DNA from: Dimorphilus gyrociliatus
Lineage: Eukaryota; Annelida; Polychaeta; Dinophilidae
DNA: 64,000 bases
Direction: 5' to 3'
Assembly: GCA_904063045.1 (NCBI GenBank)
Contig: CAJFCJ010000005.1
Span: 2,722,165-2,786,164, forward strand
This document shows positions 26,962 through 38,800 of the stretch, piece after piece. Every line of letters starts with the position of its first letter. The stretch's first letter is position 1. A program made the translations under genes and the position numbers. The notes under the pieces are model-generated. The model was not told the DNA's origin, searched no databases, and saw only the letters and a list, made by a program, of their open reading frames with translations.

Positions 26962-27899
26962 AATGAAAAAACACACGGTTAATATAAATGTGAAAAAAGT
27001 AGATGTTAGAGGACAGAAACCCAACTTAGGTTTTTCAATTTCGAAGAAAAGATTAACGGACATGAAAACGTTTGTTTAACATTCCTTTTAGATTATAAAT
27101 TGTCATTTTTGCATTAAAATTTCTATTGAACCCAGTGACATCTATCGGCCAATTATATTTTTCATATAAGGATTTTTTGTAGAAGGTTCAGTTTTATTTA
27201 TTTTTTTATCCCTACTCTTTTAATAAAAGAGAATAAATAATATTTCATTTCTGATAATTATTTAGTATAGTTATTTCTTAGGGAAAGATCAGTTTTTCTC
27301 TTGTTAAGAAATCATTAGATGAGCTCAGGAATCTTCTAGTAAATATATATACTGTATATAAATCTATATAGATATATACGTGTAAATCTATATATGATTT
27401 GATGACGTCTGTATCTATGTAAAGAGAAAAGAGAGAAAGAGAGAGAGAGAAAAAGAAAGAGAAAAACACATAGAATAAAAATAACCAATGTTTGAACAGC
27501 AATAAAATGCAGAAAAGCTTATTGTGCCTTTATGAAACAAAAAGAAAAAGATATTCGGTATTAGTTAAGTGCTTAAGAGTTGATTCTTTTAAGCTGAAAA
27601 TAATAATTAATATAGAAGAAAAAAGATTATAATTATTATTAAGTTTTAGATGGAGTTTTATTAATTATTTAAACTTCATTTATATATAAATTACTGTATA
27701 TATCTTTTGTTCTTTATATTGAAAGTGTTGTTAATTAATGAAAATGTTTATATTTTTTTGTTGAAAAGTTTTTGAATTGAATAATAATAAAGGAAAATGA
27801 AAAATATGATTAGCAATAGCTCTTCGTTATTCTATCTTTTTATCCATTTATCTATCCAGCTACATAACATATAAATATATACACTATACTAATATATAC

Positions 27900-27904
<5 letters not shown>

Positions 27905-27934
<30 letters not shown>
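27905..27934. repeat. (TA)n microsatellite
   Basis: About 15 TA units in the KLF-STIL gap, preceded by ATATACTGTACA. Confidence 0.9.
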
Positions 27935-27937
<3 letters not shown>

Positions 27938-28437
27938 GTTGAATACTTTTAATATGCTTTACTCATGAAAATCGTGTTGGATTTAATCCCCCAAGTAAAA
28001 TTAGAAGCATATTTATCCTACTATATAGAGAATAGAGTGTTGATATATATATATATATATATATATATTGAACATATAAAACTGTACATCTAGTATTATA
28101 TATACTGCAAACATGGCAATAGAGTAAGATAAGAGTACTGCTAATATAATAATTATATAAAAAAAGACACCATTATCTACTTAAATTTTTCTTTATGCAT
28201 ATTATATGAATATCATTGTTGTGGAAATAAACTAATCGGATGATAAGAACTTCCGTTTCCCTAAAAAATTTTTACTTTTCGCAAATTATACCATCTATAC
28301 CATCTATTATTCCATCTATATATACAGTATTTCTTTAATCTTTAAACGTTGGTAAGGAATATATCTTACAGTTGTATTTGTATTATTAAAAGAAATAAAA
28401 GATTACAAAAAGTGTTAAAACATAAAAGCATCAGATT

Positions 28438-31400
28438 TTAGATTAAACTTGGTAAAGCTTTAAGCTTTTCAATGTCTAAAAACCTAGAATCGTATTTTTT
28501 CTCATTAATTGAATTTTGTAATTGTTTCGCTGGAGTTTTTGATTGCTTATGTAAACTTTCTTTTTTATTAGGAGCTTTTTCATCTTTTTCATCAACTAAT
28601 CCATATCTTTCCATGTATTTTCTTGTTGCAAAAGACATATTATTCGATTGGAATATAGTGGGTTCAGTACATTTATTTTCGCCTTTCGAAAGGCTTGTTA
28701 AATCAGTATCATTTAAATATTTCAACGCAAGACTATCGGTATCTTCGTATTCGGATGATGGTAAAAATAATGATGTATATTGAACTTTTGGTAAAAAATT
28801 AACGTCTAAATATAATGTTCCATCGGCTGCTGGCTTAAAGCTAAAATTCTCATTATCAGGATCGAAGCAAACTCCCAAATGTTCCAATTCTTTACGGGTT
28901 TTTGCCGCAATATCGATTGTTACGTTAGAAATGGAAACTTTTTTTGGTGTCGTAGGTTGTAATTTAACGGGTGAACAGCTTCTTTCTGTACAATTATCTT
29001 TCATTCGAAAATTATCCATCTTTTCTTCATCCGACTCCGAGAAACTGCTATAATCTTCATCAAACAATTTAGACGCCCTATCATTTTTTGTTTCCTATTA
29101 GAAAAGAAAGACTTCATAAAAGATATATGATTGGAATTCAATTAATATAATTAAATTGATGAGGTATTTTACTTCAAAAGTAGGCATAATAGCTTGAAAT
29201 CCTCCTTGCTGATACATACTAACACTTTCACCTAGAACTGGACTATGATTCGATTGGCTTAATCTATTACAAAGAAACAACAAAAAAGAATACAAAGAGT
29301 ATTTTAAAAATCATTAAACACTAAATGTATTAATATTTATCTTTTACTCACTTATCGGATGTCATACTATTAAATTCAGGCATATCGATAATTCTCTCGG
29401 ATCTATTCGTTTCGTAGCTTGTGTTCTCAATTCTTATATCACCAAAAGTTGTATTATATCTATTAGCGTCGAAAGGACTATTAATTGTTTCCTCAAATCG
29501 ATTACCAGCTGGAGTATTAATACTCTTTTCTGTAATTGATGTATTTATTCCAATTGAACAAGTCTCTACTTTTTTCGCTTCCATACAATTTTGAATGGAT
29601 ACATCTCGATTAGTTTCTACTTTTCGTTGTTCATTTAATAATCTCTCTACTTGAGATCTGAGTGACTTTATTTCTTCATTCTGTCTTTTTAGTATATCTA
29701 ACCATTCGGCGGGAACTTGTTGTTGCGGTTGTTGAACTTGATTACTCGGGTAATTATCTACTTGATTAGACGAAGGAAAAGTTGTTAATTTCTCTTGAGT
29801 GTTAGGTAATTGCTGCTGATTTGGAATTGATTCATTGATATTAATCGTTTTCTTAGTTTGAATAGGTTCGGGACTTAGTTCGTCGAGTAGTGTAAGATCA
29901 GGTATATCGGATTTCATTTGAACAGGCTAGCAAATGAAAAAACGATAAAATAAGTTATCATAAAAATATATGTATTACAATAATATATACCTTATACCTA
30001 TCTCTTTCAACTGTTGGTTGAGGGAATAAAGTTTCATTTATCTTAGATCTATTAGATTGATTAAAATCATCTTCCTTTTCAATTTTCCTATTTTAGATCA
30101 ATAGACAAAGATAGTTGAAAGTTAATGCTGAATATAAATTATAATTAAACAAAGAAAACGGTATACATAACATCTTCATAATTTTTTAAGCAAGAATTGA
30201 AGAGTGCTCTCTTAGCAACGGCATTTTCCACATTATATTGAAAGGAATGAACATCAGTATTAAATTCATCTCTCTATAATTGTTTGTTTTAACAAGTAAC
30301 TTGTTATTAGAAAAGTATATTATAAATATATTAAATCTTTACCCGATTATTTTGAAGATTATCGTTAAATGTGAATAGATTAAATCCAAGAGATATATTT
30401 CTATCTATTGGTATAATATCGTACATTTGACGATTAGAATGTTCGGTTGTATAAAGCATTAAGAGAAAAGGTTCAGTAGGTGGATGAACTCTGTTTTTTA
30501 AACAAATTGTCGTTTACCAATTATAATATTGGATATGAAAATGCAAAATAGTGATTCCTTACCTATTGTCAAATTTACCATATACATATCTAGTACAGCA
30601 TGACCATACAAACGGATCCGATATATTTGATACACCACTTATCCATCTATAAAAAGAACAGAGAAAGAGAAAGAAACCTAATTATTTATTGATAAAATTT
30701 AGCTTGTTAATTACATTCCAACTATTGGTAATTTCGATACTTTGGGATCGGATTCCAAAATTAGCAAAACCTTTCTAGTTTGGTCCATAGATAAGTATCT
30801 AAATAAATTAGCAATTTTTACAAAGGTTCCATAAATTTAATACCATTAAAGATAAATGACAAGCCATGCTACAAACCCAGTTTGTGCTTCGCCTAAAACG
30901 TAACTTCTACAGTAAGGCGACGCTAAATTCTTAGCTAAAGCCGAATTAACTAAAGGAACGTTTTGAATAGGAGTAGCATTGAATTTAATGCTTGGGGCAA
31001 TCAAATCAGATTTCACTTCATAGCCATTTGATAATTGAATTGCCACTAACGATGAAAAAAAACGGCATAACGAGATCTTTTCACGGGATTCACAACGATT
31101 CCTTAATGCCTTTAAAAAATATAACAATTATATTTAATTACATAGTATTCAAATAATAAGTATAGCTAAATGAAGACAAACTTTGAAAGATTGTAAATAA
31201 TTATCATTAGAGAACGGTAATGGTCCGTTTGTAGATTGAACCTAGAAGAGGAACGTTAATCTTTTTTACATCGTTAGCCCTTAAATAGTTATTAAAATAT
31301 GTACAGTACAATTAAGGTACATCGTGTCTTGTATATGCACCAGTTTTTTCATATTACTCTCTGTTTCGTGTCTTTCTATTTCAATAGTTAGACTACCATC

Positions 31401-31776
31401 TAAAATAGATGATAATATCAAAGGAATCATGATATATTATACCTGAAATATTTAACTTTCTAATTTATTTAAATATCATTTACCATGATGTTTTTGTAGT
31501 GAACCAATTAGTATAAAATTTACTACTTTTGACTTTTCTCTCAATGATTTAATTATTGATAATGTTGATTCGTTGATATTTAAACATGGATAGCTGTAAA
31601 AAGAAACAAAATAACAATGATAATAAAGATTATATTCAGTAGATTGATAATTAGTTTTATTAATATTTCTCTTACTCTGTTGGGAAAGGAATAATTTCTA
31701 TGTTTTCTCCAATTGGTCTATGATCCCATAGTATATTTCTTACATTTGGAAATTCTAAAATTTTCCCTTTATTCAT
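28438..31776 (-). CDS. STIL: STIL, centriole duplication scaffold (Ana2/SAS-5 family), 813 aa
   Basis: STIL binds PLK4 and SAS-6 to start procentriole assembly. Exons (5' to 3'): 31776-31676, 31593-31484, 31399-31305, 31241-31182, 31109-30877, 30798-30715, 30646-30563, 30490-30343, 30273-30167, 30087-29991, 29926-29352, 29263-29173, 29094-28438; the sum is an exact multiple of 3. The N-terminal beta-rich domain reads [10 protein letters not shown], then SALAKNL, then [20 protein letters not shown] and WISGVS, as in vertebrate STIL. A coiled coil ([19 protein letters not shown]) lies near 29650-29710. The STAN motif [17 protein letters not shown] (28580-28640 region) binds SAS-6. The C-terminus [14 protein letters not shown] matches the conserved TIM-like end. 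It is shorter than human STIL (about 1290 aa), mainly in the disordered middle. Divergent from ANKAR. Confidence 0.93.
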
Positions 31777-32340
31777 ATTTTTATTTAAATTGTTTTTTTT
31801 ATTTTATTTTTTAAAGTATAATATCTAGCTATGATCTTTTCCTTTATAGATTATTGCCCAAATATTTCTTTAATTAGTCAACTAATTAGGTATTATTAAA
31901 ATTCTAAATTGCTTTAATATCCTTTTTAAAAAGATAGAATAGTTTTATTTAAAGTTGAAATTTGACAACTTATATCAAGCCGGAAGTCAGTAAAGATTAT
32001 TTTCGTATATAATATAATTTGCGTATTTACATGATTTTATAACTTTTTGACTTATGATTCTACATAAGTCTTGTTTTTAATATAATTTGATGAGTTTTTT
32101 AAATGTACGAAATAACGTTGAAAGGTAGGTTATCGTCTTCAACCAATCAGCTCATTTGGAGCGAAAATGTGCCAATCGTGTAAACAAACGCGTTTCCATG
32201 TGGTCAATATCCTTCTGTCGATCGTCACTTTTGAAGATTACTATTCATGGGAGAAGTTCTCCAATAATTAAAAAAATATTCTCCCTTTGACTTTCATAAT
32301 TGATTCTTGATTGTGAAAATTTGAATTGTTAGCCGGTCCT
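31777..32340. promoter_or_regulatory. Shared STIL/ANKAR divergent intergenic region
   Basis: 564 bp separate the two start codons. No exon seen; the transcription start sites are not visible. The right half (about 32100-32260) is less AT-rich than the rest and is the likelier core promoter area. Confidence 0.45.
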
Positions 32341-32848
32341 ATGGCTACTACAGATGATGCTACAAATACACCGGATTTACCGCTGATCGACGCTTTTCTA
32401 TCGAAACTCTCTCAATTCGATAAATATGAGCTATGTTCTCAACAATCTTCTCATTGGATGTTGTCTACCAACGACTTCAAAGTGCCAACAGAACCTCCGC
32501 TTGGTATTATTACGAGTATGATACCCATAAGTGGAAATTCGTCAGTAGTTCTCCTTCCAACCCTTGATAATTCGGAAGATGACGTTTTAGATATAAGACT
32601 AATTCATCAAATGATTAGGGAGTTAACTTTTGGAATATACGCCTTAAATTCAATGCCCGCTTGTTCCCTAGAAGCTAACTACGATCAGGTAATTAAAAAG
32701 TTTTTAAAGGGTCATTTGTTCAATGCCAATTATCTCTTGTTCACACAATGTAAATCACATATAAGGCTATTTGCATATATTTTATGGTATACACAGAGAG
32801 ATAGTTTCAAGTGTATTATCTTCAAAATCAATCAATATACTGTACAGT

Positions 32849-32892
<44 letters not shown>

Positions 32893-35800
32893 ATCTGTGT
32901 GTGTGTACTGTATGTACTTTTATATTTATAATTACAAATATTTATATATGAATATTTGCAGAGTACTCAATGCCAACTACCACCAGCTTACATAGATACC
33001 AAAGTTGGTCAACTAATGATCCATGTAGATTACATAATGAAGGTAAGCATTCAAACAAGGTTTACTCAATATATCATTCTTTTCACCCGGGGCTTTTTTA
33101 TTAAATATGCTTGCAAGGTTTGTTTAAACAAGACTATAAATTAAACAATTAAATAGAACGTACAAGTGGTTATATTTCATGCAATTTACTGAATATATTT
33201 ATTGCAAAAACATATATATATATATATATATACATTTATAGATATTTAATGTGTATTTTTTATTATATAGTCTTTGTGGCATGGAGCGTATATGCCGACA
33301 GATAAGAGAAAGGCGTTTACGGATGTTTGGAGAACAAATTTAGTAGTTAATACTTCAACTGGTAAACCAGAAACTAAAAAGCCTATAATAACTGAATTTA
33401 TAAGTGCTGGTTAGTTTATCTACATAGTTATTTATTATCCTTCCCTCACGCTCTCTTTTCTTTTCTTGCTCATTCGTTTAGTTGTTTAGTTAACTTATTT
33501 ATGAATATTATTATTGATAACAGTGCTAATTTAATATTATTATATACACCTCCTCTTGTTATTCATATAGTTTTCAAAAGAATTAATAGGCCCATTTTAT
33601 TCGGTTATAGCCGTAAGTTATAATTGTAAGAATGTTTTTTAACCAATTAGCCGCTTAATCCAATATAAACAAGATAGGTATGCATTATTATTATTACAAA
33701 GATTGAGAACTTGTAAAGGAAATAGGAATTAAAAGGAAAAAAAATCGATAAGATATCGATTGAAATGATTTTTCTCTCTATTGCTAATTAATTTTATTTC
33801 TTACTCTCTTCCTTCATCCGTAGTTCCGGTTTCCTTTTTTAAATAAAGCTAATTTTGTTTCCCTTTTTTCCTTTTTTCTCTATAATTAGGCACAATGGAT
33901 ATTACAAAAGATCCAGAGTATGCTAACGTTTATGATAATTTGAAAACTATGGATACCGATGCCGAAGAGGCAAAATTTTTTATGAACCATGTTGATGATA
34001 TGGCAATGATAATGACGATTTATCAAAGAGCTATTATACAACATAGGTAAGTAACGAAGGAATAGATAAGCACTTTTAATATTTGCCTACTATTAAATTA
34101 ATTTAATTAATTTATTCGCTAGAAACTTATTTCTAATCGATGCCGATTGGATCGTATCTTCAAATATAAGGACTATTGATGAAAAAGTAGATAAAAACGC
34201 TTATGAACGTCTACATAATAGATTACAATTACATGAACTTATAATCAACGAATACTTGTCTCAAAAGAAGGAAACAGCTTTTAACCTGCAAGTAAGTGGA
34301 TAATTTAGAATGACACTTGTATTTTATTTATTGTAAACTAATATATCTTTATTCGTTAAATAGATGATGAAATTAATTAGTTTTCTAGTCCCGTGGCTAG
34401 TCGGTATGAAAAAACGTATGAAAATACCTAATCTTAAAACTTTTCTACCAAATTTAAAGGGTAAGCTATAGCCTATTCTTCTCTCGTAGTCTCATTAACG
34501 ACTTTAAGACAATAGATTGAACAAAAAGCTAGTAAATATTTTACTATCCTTTCTTCAAATCGTTAATAATCTTATTAATATTTAAAGCGACTGAGTGTAA
34601 ATATAGAGTGGGAATGAGGGGAAGAAAGAAAGGGGCGGTGGGAAAGAATATTTGATCTAAAACCGTTAAATATATTGATCATTTATCGATTGCGTTGTAA
34701 AATAAATCTTCTATATAACCTCATTAGTGATTTCGTCTTTTTTTCCATAAATACAAAATAATCACATGTTATTTATAAATACAGTAGATTTATTTTTTCT
34801 ATATATAAAAATAAATAGATTATTCTTGTTTTAATGTTTCTGTTTATGATTTAGGCGATGAAGTTAGAACAGAAAGGGAACTTCCACCTTTAATTCAATC
34901 TCCTGACTTTAAGTGTAAGAATTTCATGTTCGGACCCGAAAGATATTTTCATCTTCATGGATGCATACAATTCGATCATGAAACGCCTTCTTGCGGAGAA
35001 GTTCCGGAAGAACTCGCTGCAAGACATGATGAAATTCTGGAACAAACTATTGCGAGAGATAGCAGTTGGTTGGATCCTAATACTAAACCTCCACAGGATA
35101 ACGTCTATCCCGCTGAAATAGTTACCATTAATGGGAAAAGATACCACGCAATTGCCATTCAATTTGAAACCTATTATCATCAACAGCCGCAAAAGTTTGT
35201 TTATATAATATAATAATTACTATATAATTGAATAAAATAAATCCAATTTAATCTTGTAGACCTCCTTGGGTATGTACGATGAGTGAAAGAATAGGCCAAA
35301 TGCGACTAAAGACTATGACTGAACACGACGTACACGACGTATTTAGAAAACATTTTGGAACTAAGGTAAAACAGACGAAGTGTATCATAAATATAGATCT
35401 CATAATCTACCTCGTTCTATTTACTTTTTGTCAACAGAAAGCTATAAACTATAAAAATCAATTACTAGGCCTATCAGCCGCAGCTAGGAGGGGATTAGTA
35501 GCAACTTTTAATACTTTAGCAAGAAAATGCCCCCCATCAAGACTTGGTAAACAAGATGATAACGGACTATCTTTGTTACATCATGCAGCAATGAATAATA
35601 GACCCCACGTAATAGCTCAACTTATCCTTCACAGTATGGATGTGAATGTACGAAAGAGTAACAATATACAAATTTCTGGTGAGTATTGAAATCTCTGTAA
35701 AAGTAATATTTGATTTTTTTTAAAAAAAAAAAAGAGGTGGTTTTTATTTTCTTTTTAAGAACTTTGCAGTGAAAAAATCTATGATTCTTTTTTTATTATA

Positions 35801-38800
35801 ACCCTCTCCCTCAAAAAGAAAACAATAACAACAACAATAACAAACATTTTTGTTTTTATACATATTTTTTATTATTAATATTGTTTTACAAAAAACTTTT
35901 ACTTAATTAATAATTATTCTGATATTTTAATCATCTGCAGACGAAACAGGTATTCTTTAAATTAAAATTGAAAGAAAAATCATTTACACTCCTTTTTATA
36001 TACAATATCACAATTTTGATATAAACAATATTGGCAGACAAACAAAACAAACTAAAATCAAATAGCAATAGTCATATACCTTCTGATTTCAATCATCATG
36101 TTTTTTTTTCATTTTTCTTTCCATTTTTCCTCTTTATCTTCCTCTGTCTACTTATCTCTCTCTCTCTGTCTCTCTCTATCTCTCTATTGAATGAATAATG
36201 TTTCTCATAGGCTATACAAAATTTTTAAGATACATAAAAAGCAGACATTTTCTCTTGAATGCAGTTCAATAGTTCATTTAACATAAAAGCATGACGAATA
36301 TTAGTTTCAAATTTGAAGTAAATCTCACTTGATTATTGAAATAATCTTTCCCTGATTTTATCACTCCAACAAAATGGCAAAACTTTAAAAATTAATTGTA
36401 ACAAGACGTTTCAATTGTAGTTGAAAATTGCATCTATTACAGTACTTTATTTTTTATTGACCATATCTGTTTATTCGTTTATTTATTATGCATGTGACAT
36501 GTTTAATAGGTGGTTACACAAAAACTGGTATGTATTACATAAAAATTAAAACGAAATAAGACAATCAATATTCAAAATTAATTTATTCATAAATAAAATA
36601 ATGAATATTCATACGAAAAAATAACTTTGTCTTTTTCTGGCTTAATTTTTATGTCAAAAAAACTCAAAAAAAACAAAAAAAACGAAGCAATCGAAACTTT
36701 TTTTTTTATCAAAACAATAAAAAACAAAAAGCAATCTATACATTTTCCTTTTTCAATATATTCTATAATTTGCATTTTTTTAATTATATTCATTATTATT
36801 TTAATTAGCTAATTAAAAAAAGAATTTATTCATTGTTTTTAATATTCATATTTGTAGTAAATGTGTATTTATTTATAAAATTTCTATGTAATATTCTTTT
36901 ATTTTGTTTTTTTTTTTTCAATTTTTTTTCTCTTCAGTTTTTGTACCCAGTTCCAAAAGAACGGGTATGATACTTGCACATTTTACTAGGCTTAATAAAA
37001 ACAAAAAGAGAGAGAATCAGATATTCATTAATTTACAGCTTTTTGGATTAATTATTTCGCATATGTATATATGAAACTTATGCTAATTATTGTTATCGAA
37101 CACTAACAAATAGCTTAATTTATATCCATATGCATGAGATATAAAAATAGTAAGAAAACTTTTTAAGCATGTATATACTAATAAATATGTACTGTATATA
37201 CATAGTACATAGTTAAAGCACACTCTGTTTGAATATATGTATCTATACATATGACACATGTTTCCAATCATCTATAAGCATACTGTATATGTACATTATA
37301 TATCTATATATGATTTTATCACGCTATGAAAAATTATACTTCACGCCATAAATTGATTTTATTATTATAATTCTTTTTCTTATCTTTTTTATTATTATTT
37401 TATTCAAACTCAAACGATTTTAATACTTACACAATGTTCTATTTTTTTCCCTTTCTTTAATTTAAAACATATAGGACCAACGGCATTACATCTTGCTGCT
37501 CGTTGCGGTTCATTCGAAGCTGCAACTTGCTTAGTAAGTTAAGTTAAAAAAATTTTAATAATTATTGAATAAATACCAATTCTATTTGATTTAGGTTGCT
37601 AATTATGCTAATTTATTGGCGACTGATCAAGATGGTTGGGTTCCTGCTCATTATGCAGCATTCTACGATAATGTACCAATTTTAAAACTATTAATTGGTA
37701 AGGAAAGTGCACTTTTAGAATTTCAAACCAAAGACGAGTAAGTAATAAATGAAAACTAGTAAAACTATAAGATTTATTATAATGACTACAATTTTTTATC
37801 AACTACTTAAAAGTATTCGATCTACACCTCTACTTTTGGCTGCAAGCTCTGGAGCTTTGGAAGCTTTAAAGTGCTTATTGGATTTAGGAGCCTACGTTCA
37901 AAGAAAAGATGACATGGTTAATTTAGTTTATTAAAATAGTCTTTATAAAATTTCTTTATGTCTTTTACAAATCGTTTTCTTTTTTAGAATAATAACGTAA
38001 TAGAAGTTGCAGCAATGAGGTTTCATACAAATGTCTTAGAGTTTTTTATTGATTGGGACCACCCTGAAGTTCCAGTTTGGGAAATTATCGTTGGTATGCT
38101 GAAAGGGGATGACCTAGCTAGAAAAGATAGCGCTGTTAAATGTATTGATGTACTTGCTATTTCGAGAGAGGATAATTGGAAAGAGATATTAAACGCCGGT
38201 GGAGTTCCGGCAGTTGTCTCCCTACTATATCTTAACGACGAACGCATTCAGGCCGTCGCAGTTGCAGTTCTTTGCAGTATTTCTCAGCATCAAGATGTAC
38301 GACTAGCTCTATGTCAAACTAATGCTGGGCCAATCCTTATACAACTACTATCATCTCCAAACGATGATATACAAGCTCGAGCATCTATAGTCGTAGCCGA
38401 TATGGCTTGTATAGAAGGTCAACAAGAATTACTCTCTTCACAAGGTGCCATTTCTCCACTTGTCAATTTACTAGATTCAGAGGTTAAAGAGCAATTGAAA
38501 TACTTTTTAAATAAGATATATTTTACATGAAATGTCTGCAGATTGAAGATGTACTCGTCTATGCTGTAAATGCTATAAAAATGATGTCACAGGGATGTCC
38601 AGATATTCAGACAGAAGCCGCTAAAGGTGGAGTTATTGAACCTTTAGTAGAATTTCTCTCAATTCATTCAGGTAAGTGAAAGATTAAACATGGATTAAAT
38701 TTTATATAAATATTTATTCGTAAATTTTATGGACATTGTGTAAAACAGAAAAACTTCAAGCTTCGGCATCATCTGCTATAGCCGCTGTATCAGGCGGTCA

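Larger units (their letters stand above)
26040..28437. other. Convergent intergenic region between KLF and STIL
   Basis: AT-rich, with no exon seen. It contains TA repeats (around 26118-26172, 27905-27934, 28043-28069), a GA repeat (26929-26957) and several copies of the motif TATACTGTATAT or its complement (26487-26500, 27349-27360, 27691 region, 28320 region). The KLF 3' UTR and the STIL 3' end must lie inside it. Confidence 0.5.

Noticed and set aside
36421-36441. Possible fourth ANKAR microexon of 21 nt
   Set aside because: Phase fits, but the donor (A|GTACTT) is weak and the joined codon loses the Thr-Gly shared by the other three.
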